NCBI RefSeq assembly: GCF_021462225.1
Contig: NC_061795.1
Span: 3,735,001-3,799,000, forward strand
DNA from: Girardinichthys multiradiatus
Taxonomy: Eukaryota; Chordata; Actinopteri; Cyprinodontiformes; Goodeidae
Reading direction: 5' to 3'
Length of the DNA stretch: 64,000 nt
Shown here: positions 32,230-43,389 of the stretch, piece by piece
Position numbering within the stretch: the stretch's first letter is position 1
Layout of the letters: each line of letters begins with the position of its first letter
Notes under the pieces: generated by a model
Seen by the model: only the letters and a program-made list of their open reading frames with translations
Told to the model about the DNA's origin: nothing
The model's database searches: none
Program-made: the position numbers and the translations under genes

Positions 32230-34440
32230 CCTTTAACTAGGACTGGCCTGCTTTTATGACACTATTAGTGTTAAACCATTTATATAATTAATATTTTTAT
32301 TCAATGTTATTTGTGCTAATGGCAGTAAAATATTGGTATTTCAGTTTTTTGGGGAATAATAGTGATGTTGTGGAGCAGCAGAAACGGCAGTAAATTCTAA
32401 GTAAATATATTGCTTTCTGAATTTACATTATCATGGACATTTCTTTGACAACTCGCCACACACACACACTGCATTTACCAAAAAGCTTCTGAAAACCTAG
32501 GTTGAAGGCAACACACTCCCCTCCAGGGGCCAGACAGCAGGGGATCCTGGAAAAACTGTTTAGATTGCAAAAAGCTATGTTGATACCAATCTGGAGGGGT
32601 TAGAGACTGGCGGTTTCTGCTGGAAATCATCAAAATGTACACATAACCCTCTGGACCCACAGGATCAATTCCCTTAGTCCTGCTGTTAGGGACCCCTGGA
32701 CATGCATATGGTTTCTCTTTATGCGGAGTCGTCAGAACTGTGTTTTTGTCTGTAGGGTTAGGTTAAAAGGAGGAACTTAGGCCAATCTATGTACTCAGGT
32801 GACTGATATAGTTAACTGGCTAACAAAAACGTTTCTGGTTACAAACTAAAAGATTTTCATTCAGTCTCCTGAAGCTATGGCCTCTTCTCAAGAAAATTTA
32901 CATGAAATTTCCAGTTACCTGTACTTACGTTTACCACTGTCAGACCCATGTAATCTGTCAAGAGTGAAACACAAAAAGCTGTCCATATGAAGACATCTAT
33001 TTGACTCAACTGTATACAGATGCCAGTATGAAGTTTCAAATCACATTAACCTACTTCCAGCTCAGCCCAGGAAGAGGAGGAGTCAGAGCTGAATGCCTGA
33101 ACAAAAGCATTATTCCCACTTCCATTCGGTCTCTTCCACGCGGATCTCAAGCAAGAGCCGGACAAGAGAGGCATTGCGCGAGATTATCCCCTTGCAGGCA
33201 AGAAGACATAACTCTTCGACATGGATCCACAGTGACTATGTTCTGATGGTCGAATACCCACCCATTGAAGGCAAGTACAAAGTTAACTATTAATCTACTG
33301 CTCACATAATCCATTGTTCATACAAAAAGACAAGCATTGCTTGACTTCAGGCCTACAGAAGCAACCAGAAAACTCCAACAGAGACCCTGACTCTAAAGAA
33401 GCGGTTTTTCCCACGGCCTGGAGAAGAAAGCATTGAGACTGCAGCATCGCACGCCTCCCTGTGTGCATGTCCAGGTAGCAAAAGCTACCCCGCCACACCG
33501 CAGCCACTGAAGTAGCCGCAACATGCCTTTGTTGTACAGTTCAGTCCACATGTAGATGACCGGAACGGACAGCTTTGCTTCCTAAAACCAATGCCTTTTG
33601 GAACCCCTTCTTCAGAACAGTTCACATGCATTTTGATCCTTTTATTAACGGTATTCCAAAGGTACATGTTTGTCTTTAAGGAAGTTATAGGCTTTCCTTT
33701 GTTAGCTGAAATGCAAACGGCTTAGGCTAGGCAGGCCAAACGCACATGTGACTCATGTGATGGCTAGTTAAGAATTATTTATCCAGAAAGGTTGGTGATT
33801 CCCCTTCAAATTCAATTAAACACCATTGAGAATGAATAATCCAGAAGGTTGTTTTTATTCAGCAAATCATTTTTAAATATTATTGTAATAAAATAATATT
33901 TTATCTGTTCTTGCATTGTGATTGGTGATACACACTAATGTAAGTATACGCATGTTTACATTCAGGCACAACGTATGCACGCTCTCTTAAATTAGTGAAT
34001 ACGTTTGCCTCCCCCGACGTTTTAGCTATCTGTTACTTTATTCGTTTTATTACTCTCAGAAAATGCTAACAACAGTGTGGAGAGAAACATTCCTGCTGTT
34101 ACAGTTGAAATTTATTGTTTAAATATTGATAAATATGTAAAAATGAAACCGTAACTCTCCCAGTGTCTTCATTTCATCTTGATGACATTTAATTCTTTCT
34201 TTTTAAAGAAAAGCTTCTTTGCCTGGTAGACAACAAAAGCCTCAGTGATATTCTGCCTCAGCTATTCTGTCTGCAGGTGAAGAGTGTGACAGCTGTGCTG
34301 CAGAAAAAGATTGCTGTGTTGTTGACAGCAGGGAAAAGCGTACCTGGGGCCGCACGTAATCTGCAAACACAAAAAAAGAAACTCAGGATGAGCACAAAAA
34401 AACCACGGTAAACAGAAAAGTTAGAGTCAAAATGTTTTTT
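32230..34440. other. No recognisable feature
   Basis: Mixed sequence; frames at 33,001-33,293 and 33,295-33,667 are short and show no family motif. Confidence 0.4.
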
Positions 34441-34445
34441 GGTAC

Positions 34446-34540
34446 TAGGGCTGCGACTAACGATTATTTTTAATAGTCCACTTATCTATTGGTTAATATT
34501 TCAGTTAGTTTACTTTTTTTATGATGTCCATGATCACATT
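34446..34540 (+). repeat. hAT-type MITE-like end
   Basis: AGGGCTGCGACTAACGATTA followed by TTTTTAATAGTCCACTTATC resembles the end of a widespread vertebrate non-autonomous DNA repeat. The other end was not found. Confidence 0.45.
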
Positions 34541-34829
34541 CTATGACTGAAACTAACACTTCAGTTGCTTGTAAAAATTTTTTAACTCTTTCTAGTCTAC
34601 ACATCTGTGAATGTTCCTTTGTTGCCTCTTTTACAAATAAAAACCCGTAAATGTTACGCCACGGGGCTGAGCACAGGTTTTGTTGTTGTGTGTGTGCGGT
34701 TTTCTCTTACCTTCTTCTGCAGGGTGCGACAGGCAGGTGCAGCCCAGCTGAAGATCATCAGGACTAATCAGGAGGACCTTTCTTAAGCATCTGGAACCCT
34801 GAAGGAGAAATCAGATTATAAACTCACCT

Positions 34830-35443
34830 CAGTGGTAATCAGACCAGTAGATGTAGTTGTGTTTTTCGTGTTTTTTACTGACCTAGTCTCTTACCTAAGT
34901 TGTGCTCCTCTCTCCCAAGTTGAAATTCTCCTTGGAGAACAGACCATTATCTTCCCATCGTATGATCCTTGTCCGAATCCTTGTTTGGCTGAAAATACTT
35001 CACTGTACTTGCCTGACCGAAAGCCTCCCCCAGCTTCCTGGAATTTGCAAACACAAAAAAGGACCTACAGACTCTCCGCCGGATCATCCACCTACAAAGA
35101 ACCCCACCTGTCCACCCTCCAAAGGTATACCTACCATCGGAGAGACCTAAACCACCTCACGACAACTGCTCCTGTCAAACTCAGTCCCTTGGCATTACTC
35201 ATCTCCTCCCGCCAGCTCAATTTCTGCCTCACAAATAAGATCAATTATCAAATAATTCAAATCACATTTTATTACCATCTATCTGTACTCACCCAGCTCT
35301 CTTCCTCAGTGTACTGGCCAGCAAGACCTGGATTCCAGAACAACCACAGTACTGTTTCCTATTTATCAATAAACCTGTTAAATTCTTACCCAGCCTCCAT
35401 AATTGTTGCTCGCACTAGAGTCACCTGGTTCTTCAATATGACA
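34830..35443 (+). repeat. LTR-like 3' segment with polyadenylation signal
   Basis: It contains AATAAACCTGTTAAA (signal at 35,368-35,373) followed by GCTCGCACTAGAGTCACCTG and an end ...ATATGACA (35,443). The arrangement parallels the solo LTR at 21,790-22,376 (AATAAA, then a 'CTGCGCTTTGGTCC' block, then GACA). The 233-aa frame across it (34,832-35,533) is low-complexity and probably not a gene. The 5' end could not be placed. Confidence 0.4.
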
Positions 35444-35449
35444 GTAAAT

Positions 35450-36200
35450 TATAAATTTCAGAACTCTCATCGTCTGTTTAGTAGCTTTGACCCACATGCA
35501 GAAAAACACTCAGGAGGCAGGAGAAAAGTTTAACAAATTGTTTTTTTTTTTAGTAGTGTATAATGGAACTGGAACCGGTGCTGGAGACAGCAAACTGTAC
35601 GAGACAAATGAAAGGGGTAAGTAACTTTGAAGTGTGGTTGGGAAGCAATAGAAAATGACTTTAAGTTCTTGCTTACTGGAGATGAAGATGAGTTTAGACA
35701 AGGGAGAATGATGTGGAGCCTGGGAGAACTATAATGCAGCTGCTGAGTCTGCGAGTCAGTCCAAGGAGGTGGTGAGTTCTCAATGGAAAGTTCAGGTGAG
35801 GTCTTGACAGTCTGATTTTTAGGTTGCAGGAGCTTTGAGGCTTGGACTTGGAAGTCCCCTAGGAAGGAGCACACGAAGAGGTAAACAACTATGAACTTTT
35901 GCATGAACACAGAACTTAGAGCTTGGCCAGATGACGTTACCACAAAGGCTAACACTCAGGTACTGGAGTGCTGACAGCTCCACCTTCTTATACTCTTCCA
36001 GATGGATGAAGATGAGGAACACCTGCTACCCGCCACACCGTAGGATCCTGGCAGCATCTAGTGGTGACTAAGTGTAAGCAGCAGGCAAAAACAACACATG
36101 ACAAAAACTCCCAGACTCCGACAACAACAGACTCTTCCAGTGGGATACCCCCTCTATTGCCACACCACACCTTACCCCAGTTTCAGTTTATTGTTTAAGC
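35450..36200. repeat. Probable antisense repeat, unclassified
   Basis: It starts AGCTTTGACCCACATGCAGA followed by AGGAGGCAGGAGAAAAGTTT and a poly-T run. This pattern recurs in teleost repeats read in antisense. The rest is unassigned. Confidence 0.35.
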
Positions 36201-36219
36201 TCAGTTTGTAGTTTTCACA

Positions 36220-37015
36220 GAGAATTTTCATGCAACTTAAAAAATTCATTCAATTTGGTCTCATGTGTGCAGAGCGTTTTCTTCCACATGGTTCTCATGT
36301 CCCCTGTGGCAAAATACAAATATGGCATCTTCTTTATTTATTTCATCAGTGGCTTTCTTCTTGCCTTATTTGCATAAAAGCCAGATGTTTGGAGTTCATG
36401 ACTAATATTTCTTCTGTGAAAAGATGTACCCACCTGTGCTGTGAATCTCTGTAGCTCCTCCAGAGTAACCATGGATGTTTCTGCTGCTTCTGTGATTAAT
36501 GTTGTCCTTGGACAGTCTGTTTAGATGGTGGTAGCTTTGCATTGGTACTCTTTCCATTTTCAGATGATGGTTTGAACAGAGCTTTATGAGATGTTCAAAG
36601 GTTAGGGCGTTGTTTTTGAGCCTAACCCTGCTTTAAACTTCTCTATAACTTTATCTCTCATCTGTCGGTGTCCCTTGGCCTTCATGATGACTTTGGTTCA
36701 CTAAAGTTCTTTTACAACTTCTGGGGCCTTCACAGAACAGCTGAGATTCAATTACACTCAGTTGGAATGTGTTTACAAAGTACCTGATTTCTAAAGGAAA
36801 TTGGTTAAATGAGATTTTATTTGGGCTTATTGAATTAAGGGGGCAAAACAGTTCAAGTTTTCAATTTGTACAACATTTTTAAGAACATTTACCAATCTGT
36901 TTTCACTGTATATTTGTATAACACTTTGTTGGTATATCACATATAATCTCAATAAAACGTGCATAAGTTTGTGTGCATAAAGTGCCAATATGTCAAAAAG
37001 TTCAAGGGGTGTCAA
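36220..37015 (-). pseudogene. Tc1-like transposon fossil (same family as 14.3 kb)
   Basis: An antisense transposase N-terminal region: GAATCTCTGTAGCTCCTCCAG, ACTCTTTCCATTTTCAGATG and CTAACCCTGCTTTAAACTTC appear in the order known for this teleost Tc1 family. The terminal region CTTTGTTGGTATATCACATA...AATCTCAATAAAACG lies at 36,920-36,975. It is heavily decayed with no open frame. The matching termini of the element at 14,325-15,205 show that both belong to one family. Confidence 0.7.
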
Positions 37016-37019
37016 TTCT

Positions 37020-39180
37020 TTCCTATGTCAATTCTTCATTCTGTGTCAATTATTTTCTATGCTTGCAACAAATACTGTAACTAACGAGTAGTTTCACCTA
37101 ATCAAAGCTAATCACTCACAAAATTAAACAATGATTTCCCGAGCAGAGTAATTGTTATTGAGCCAGTTAAGCTCATTTCCCCTCCTATTTCACCTTTTCA
37201 AGCCAAATACAGACATTTATTCCCTCTGTGGTGGTGGAAGGTTAATGGTACATTAGTGTCATTCTGTTTGAATCAAACCCCCATCTTTCAGAGCCTCTGC
37301 AGTGGCGGCTGTGTTCTGTTTGAACAGTGGGCTGGCTGATGTTTAACAGTATGGGTGTGATAACTGTTGGAACAGAATAATATTCATTGCACAAACAAAC
37401 AAGGAAACAAACCAAAGTGAAAAGCAATGAATAAAGGGGGGGAAGGTGTTTACTTAGACGCTGGAATAATCTGAGCGTCTGGTTGTGTGCGATATGTGGT
37501 GATCCAGGAGACTACCATATTTATTTGTGTTGTCTTCTCATTTGCATGGCAACTGGTGTGTTTTTCTCCCGAAAGAACATCCGAGGACATCTTTAGACGA
37601 TGAAAGGCATCCATAAATAAAACAGCAGCATTTCATGTTGCTTCACTTTGTATACTTTTGGAGAGATTTCTTATCATGTTCTCACATCTTAATTGCGCCC
37701 ATGTACAAACCGCTCGGGTGCATCTCTCTCTGAGGACTGAGCTCACAAAGGATGGACGACCTGGATGCAAATGTTTGTCATGGCTCATTGCTTACACTAT
37801 ACAAGCGCCAAGGGACAAAAATAACATGTCTTTAGATGGGAAACGTTGTGGAGCATCAAAATGTACTTATTTGTATGGCTGAAATAAAATAAAATGTATA
37901 CTTGAACTTTCTTTACCCATTATAAATGAGACATGTCAATGTTTGCTCTATTCTGGAATATTCTATAAATACTTTTTGCTCAGACTTATCTGTCTGTTCT
38001 TTAAAATGACTGAACTCTGACCTTCAGTTTTTGTAAAGTTGCATATGTCTACATTTAGTCTTTAAAAAATTCCAGCTAAAATAACTTCTGTATTTATGAT
38101 GAGCAAAATATTTATCACATTATGTAGCATACAATTGCAAGTCAGAAATTTGCATACAGTCATCAAGTATTTGCCACCTTTCAGGATTTCTTCTGTTTTT
38201 GCTTTTTTGATACTTTTTTTGTAAAGGGAGAATTTCATGCAAAATGCTCCCTTTAAGTACAGCCTTTAAATACATTTTGTTGTGTACTTGGGGGTCTGCA
38301 GGAATGCAGAAAAGTTAAATTTAATCTCTCCAGGTGTTGCGGAGATATCTTTATATTTTGTTTGGTTCATATTTTTCAGTCCATTCACTTTTCTCTATCC
38401 TTTGTTTTCCAACTATTACATCCAGGGTTGAAAGTGAGCCGGTACGGTCCGATACTGCGTGCCACTAAAAGCTTCTGCGCTGGTACGTAGTACCGGGAAG
38501 AGGGAAGAACGGCTGTCTGCTATGAAGCCATCATCCAGAACCAGTTATGGCTGAAAAAATTCACGAGCACACAAAAAAGATTAGATCCGCTACCAATAGG
38601 CAGTCTAAAACATGACTTACTGTGTTTATAAATGTAGCTGTTTTCCCCTCTTTCCAAATAGTTTCTGAAGTGTTCTGCTTTGCTGGAGCCTTTTGTAGTC
38701 CAAGCTCAAGCATGCCTATGCTGCAACAGGATAAGTTTGGTTTGATTGTTGGGTGAATTACACACATAATCCATTACACCGTCACCTAGCATCAGAACCT
38801 CTTTAAAGTTAAATTATATTTTTGAAGGAAACCTACCCACATCAGTGGGGAAATTCCTATTCCCCACTTCAAGAACTGGTTCTTAAGCAACCTTCACCAG
38901 TACCAAGAAGGATTTGCCAAAAGACATCATCTGATTAGGGGTCAGTTTCTTCTGTCTATAGCGACGGACACAGCAAAGAGGTAAGCTGCAAATAACGCTA
39001 AATTGACGACAATATTTGTTTTAGACATGAATTTATTGTGTGTTCATGTGACGTTCTGGCCATTATTTTTATAGCAGAAGCATCGTGCCTTCTGTTAGAG
39101 CTGTGTGCTGCTTTTAGCTCCTTGAAGACAGAACCGTACTGCATGTTTTGAATATTATTATTACATTGACAGTTTCATTT
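37020..39180. other. Mostly unique sequence; no gene recognised
   Basis: The interval 37,130-37,620 lacks repeat signatures and contains an octamer-like ATTTGCAT followed by GGCAAC (about 37,540-37,553). A YR-rich GAGCCGGTACGG segment near 38,430-38,490 looks like an old repeat. No coding region can be supported. Confidence 0.4.
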
Positions 39181-41862
39181 TTACTCACCTTGAACTTTAA
39201 CGAACTCCTCCTAGGGATTCTGAACTATCAGCTTCATATTTGGTCAATATGCAGTTAAGGCATGGGGGATTGAAAGTTATCAAAATGGTGAGTTTTGGAG
39301 CATGTTTTGGGGGCATGGCCGGGGCACAAACTAGGTGTTCGCATTCAGCAATAAAATATGCAACAACTTTCCCAAAGAAAGGCCAAATTACATCAAAGTT
39401 ACCATGAAGGATGACCTTCTCGATGACATAGGGTCATATACTAACATCAATTAAGCCCCGCCCCCAATGACCACGAAGTAAATGTTTTTACTTGGAAAAG
39501 TCACTATCTGGTTTTCTTAACTCAATCCGCTTCAAACTGATAACTACTGGGTCTAACTTCATTTGAAGCACAGTCCCTTTAAAGGTTTAAAAGGTTGTGG
39601 CGTGGTGAAGTTTGACATCACGCTATGGCCATACATTTGGCTCTAATTTCCACATATACAGTATCATCTGAACTGCACCAAATTCAATATGATTGATCCT
39701 AGTCCAATCCCAAAAGAGATCTGATGACATATTTTGTGTGCGTGGCCTAATTCTTCCACAGCGCCACTAGATAATTTTATAAAATCAACCCCAAGCTATG
39801 CTTTGACCAAAGATTGCTCTGTTGTGCCTGTGGGGAGGCTGGGGTGGTGTTGCACGGGGCTCTTGCATTGCCATTGCGGTGCGCTGTTTGGTGGGGGGCA
39901 GGATGCGGAAGGGGAGCTCGGAGCGGGGTTGTGTGTGGAGCTTGCGCTCTGTCGGTATATCTTTTTCAGCTTTTCGGGGATGCGGCTAATCTGTGGGGGG
40001 GTGTCCCTGTAGGGAGAGGATTCATTGCGTTTGGGTTTGGGGGCATGTGTTCGATATCTGTGTCCTGATGGGGGTTTGCCCTGTGGGAAGATTCATGTCG
40101 GGGTTCATGGGGTTTGGGGGGCTCATGGGGCTGAGATTGGAATTCATTGGGGGGTCAGGACTGTTTCATCCTGTGGCGGCTCTGGTTGGACCAGGTAGAC
40201 CCCTCTTTTGTACATGGCCCCCTCTCCAGATGGGGATGGGGGTCGTTAGGGACTGGGGTCGGGGCAGGGGGCTGGGGGCTGGGGTCTTGGCCAGGGTTGC
40301 TCGGTTTCAGGTGGTGCCGGCACCAGTCTGGGCTGGTGCTGGGGCGGTCTGCCTGTCTCCAGGGAAAGGGATCACCTCCTGGGTCCGGGGGCTGGTTGCT
40401 TCAATGGGGTATCGGCACCTAGGTCTGGGAGTATAGAGTATGTATGGGGAGTGTGAGTGTGCAACGTCCATTGTTGTGTGTCTTAAATTGGGTGCGTCGG
40501 TGTCTGTTTTTATGTGGCAATGTGTGATTTAACTATGTGTGCCTATTTTTATGTCAGTTTAGGTCTTGAGCTGCTCCCTCTCCTGGATCAGTTTAGGCCC
40601 CCCCGCCACACTCCCTGCCAGTAGCTGGTGTCTCTGCCCATTGGAGTATTTGTGGTTCTCAGTGTCCGGGGCTGGTTGCTATGGTGTTTGCTGGCACACT
40701 CCCAGTATCCCGGTCGGGTCTCTGGGTCCATGCCTGGATCTGTTCTGGCATAGGCAGCTGCCGAGGGGCCTGTGGGCTTGTGCACTCTGGCTGCTGGGTG
40801 GTTCCCCTGGAACTCTCCCCTGCTCTGTTCTGGGGGGATTGCGATAGTCCCGGCGGTCGTTCTCATAACAATTGAAATAACCCTAAAGCAATTTCTAATA
40901 AGGTTTCTTATCTATAAATATCAAGCAGAGCATTAAAGCATTGGCTGTAATGCTCCGCTTGTGAAAGTAAATCGGTTGGGCTTCTTCTTGGCACTCAGAC
41001 AACAATTCTGAGTGCTACTCTGCCAGAAGGACACGGTTAAAAAAATATATATATATTCAATGGTCAGATGCGGATATCATCGTAGCCCTGCCCCCTTAGA
41101 ACAGGAAGTAACATGTTTCACTTTGGATGGTCCATATTTGATCCCCTTCACCTAATAAACATGAAACCATCCCCAGACACAGATGGTCTAAGTTGGCCTC
41201 TACTACTGACTGGTTTAGCTGGAGGGTGTGCCCGTGGCAGCGTAGCGAAGTGCGACATCACACCATGGTCTTACATGTGGCTCTAAATTATAAACGCACA
41301 GTCCGATTTACTCCAAACTGAATATGGTTGACCTTTGTCGTCCCCCAAGCAGCTCTATAGGATTACATTGGATTTTGGATCAATGGTGCCCCCTAGGAAA
41401 TGTACTTTATTTCCCTCATGCATCATCGGATCCACTTCAAATTTGGTATGCATCATTGTGGACAAAATGTTGCTCAAAGTGCCTCCTAGTGGCGACAAGT
41501 GGAATTGAGCAGTAAGCTTGTCGGTCAACCAAATTCAATGTGGTCGATTCTTTTCTGGCCCCTCACAGTAATCCAGTCCCATATTTGGTGGGCTTGGCTT
41601 ACCCACAAAACAGTGCCCCCTAGAAACAGAAAAAAAAAAGAGTCCTCAGCCATGATTTAACATAGCATTATGAAACTTGGTACACCCATCAATCATCACT
41701 ACAAAAGTGTCTGTTGGAGCCATGGTCCAAACCCCAAAGGAAGATCCACCATTTTGGATGAAATTCATAATTTTTGCTGTTTTTGACCATTTAAGAATCT
41801 CGTAGTTTCACTAACTCCTCCCAAGGATACACAATTCCAGATATCAGGGCATGGTACAGTGG
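39180..41862 (+). repeat. Compound teleost repeat with internal duplications
   Basis: Two parts, 39,180-39,810 and 41,040-41,862, share diverged blocks: GACATCACGCTATGGCCATA... at 39,615 and GACATCACACCATGGTCTTA... at 41,248, each followed by TGGCTCTAA and an 'AAATTCAATATGATTGA'-type block. Phrases such as GCGCCACTAG, GCCCCCTAGG and TTCAAATTTGGTATG recur. The G-rich block at 39,815-40,880 sits between them. I know this style of repeat from teleost genomes but cannot name the family. Confidence 0.5.
39815..40880 (+). repeat. G-rich, strand-asymmetric block
   Basis: The plus strand is strikingly rich in G runs (GGGG, GGGGGG) from 39,825 to 40,430. A more balanced GC-rich part follows to 40,860, then a return to AT. 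The open frames across it (up to 147 aa) come from the lack of stops in GC-rich sequence. Borders are sharp on both sides, suggesting an inserted repeat. Confidence 0.55.
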
Positions 41863-42120
41863 AACAATGGCAACTAAAGAGCTTAAATACAAACGAGAGT
41901 ACAGGGAGAACTACTCACGGACGAGACCAGATAATTAGGGGAAACTCTGGACAGGTGTGTGTAACAGACTGCAGGAAGACATAGGGAGTGAAACCAATTA
42001 ACAAGTGAAAAACACAAAACTAAAGGGAAACTAATGACCAGACCAAGATAAATAAACAAAAACGTAAAACTCCAAGCACAGACACTGGCTGGATATATCA
42101 AGAATAGAATAGAATGGTTT
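41863..42120 (-). repeat. Probable antisense retroelement-like repeat
   Basis: An A-rich plus strand with ACAGACTGCAGGAAG and ACAAGTGAAAAACACAAAACTAA resembles reverse-oriented LTR-type repeats seen elsewhere in the window (58.5-59.0 kb). Family unknown. Confidence 0.35.
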
Positions 42121-42439
42121 AACCTCTTTCCACTTATTTTGGGTTTACTCACATATGTTAAAAATACATAAAAGGCTTAAATATATTAAATACATGCAAA
42201 CCGGTAAAATGTTTGATGAATGTCCCTTACCAGCTACAAAAAACATTTTTTGGCATGATTCTGGTTGGATGTTTTACTATTATTCTTGGCAAAATTGATA
42301 GAGCTTTTAAATTTTACCGACACAGACCCAATCATAGACCTCAAATGTTTAATATGGTTAAACAGGCCTTTCCAGAAGTTCAATTAGCCTGCTTTATCAT
42401 TTCATAACAACTTCTAATGAGCGATAAAGATCAATAATC

Positions 42440-42720
42440 TGATGGACCCAGATGTGTCCAAGTATCAACCCTCGTCCCAAACGACCACCTTTAAGTTCCC
42501 TCTAAACTTGCACCTGCCCACATGGACAAGCTAAATGCCTTCTGAACAATAGTTTTATGACACAATTTGATAAAGATTGAGCCTCTTTTGCAATAGAGTC
42601 AACCTGATGCTTTTAGATCTAGGAATGCTATACCAAGCATGGACATGGCAGCATTAGTCGTTGGAGCTGTTTCACTGCCAGGGGTAGTGGTTTAATGCAA
42701 GAAGTCAAAGTATTTATTAT
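42440..42720 (+). pseudogene. Sleeping Beauty/Tc1-like transposase fossil
   Basis: GACCACCTTTAAGTTCCCTC, TTGCACCTGCCCACATGGAC and AAGCTAAATGCCTTCTG follow the sense order of a teleost Tc1-like transposase. The first-Asp region (AGATTGAGCCTCTTT) and a central block (CATGG...TGGAGCTGTTTCACTGCCAGGGGTAGTGG) come next. No open frame; catalytic residues are lost. Confidence 0.65.
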
Positions 42721-42724
42721 GAAG

Positions 42725-43385
42725 AACTTTTGCTTTCTTTATGTTAGGGCGCTTCATACTGAGAAAAGCGGAAAATGATCCCAAATTTCTTAAAATGGAA
42801 ACCAAAACCAGAAAGATGTAGAAGAAATTGGAAAACTACCACTCTAATAGATTAAAGAACTGTCAACATGGCAAAGAAACAATAAAAAGCCAAGGTTATC
42901 AAATAAGGTCTACAGTTGCCTGTAAGTACTATACTAATATTTATTAGAAGACTATGTGAAGCCAAGCTATTGTCAAAATAAGGTGAGATATTTCCATGTA
43001 ATCCATGCAACATGTAGTAACTGCTCACAGTTAACTCCATAAAAGTTACAATAAATATCCTTATATCCTTATGTGTAATCCATGCAATAATTAGTAAAAC
43101 ACACAGTTGAAGCAGTGAGGAGTGAAACAAGCATGTTCTCATATTCTGGAGCTGAGAGACTGGAGAGGCCTGTGTGGAGCCACGTATTATCTGCCACATG
43201 TTATCTGTCTTATCTTTTGCAAAAATATAAACAAGTATATCCAAAGAAATTATGTATGATGATTTTACATTCTTTCACATGTATTGAGTAAAGTTAGTAG
43301 TCTTTGATTAACAAGTTAAAAGATGTATGATTGAAATGTGGTTAAGAACTGAGAATTAGAGGAAAAAACATTAAGGTTTGACATT
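42725..43385. other. No recognisable feature
   Basis: AT-rich. The minus-strand frame 43,244-42,852 (130 aa) has no motif I recognise. Confidence 0.4.
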
Positions 43386-43389
43386 CTCA

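Noticed and set aside
34832..35533. 233-aa open frame
   Set aside because: No recognised domain, low complexity, and it runs through an LTR-like segment with its polyadenylation signal.
38962..38980. Possible 19-nt microexon (acceptor CTATAG, donor GAGGTAAGC)
   Set aside because: Too short to judge by eye and without coding context; chance is more likely.
39734..40866. Overlapping open frames of 80-147 aa on both strands
   Set aside because: They arise from stop-poor GC-rich sequence; no motif, no consistent frame.
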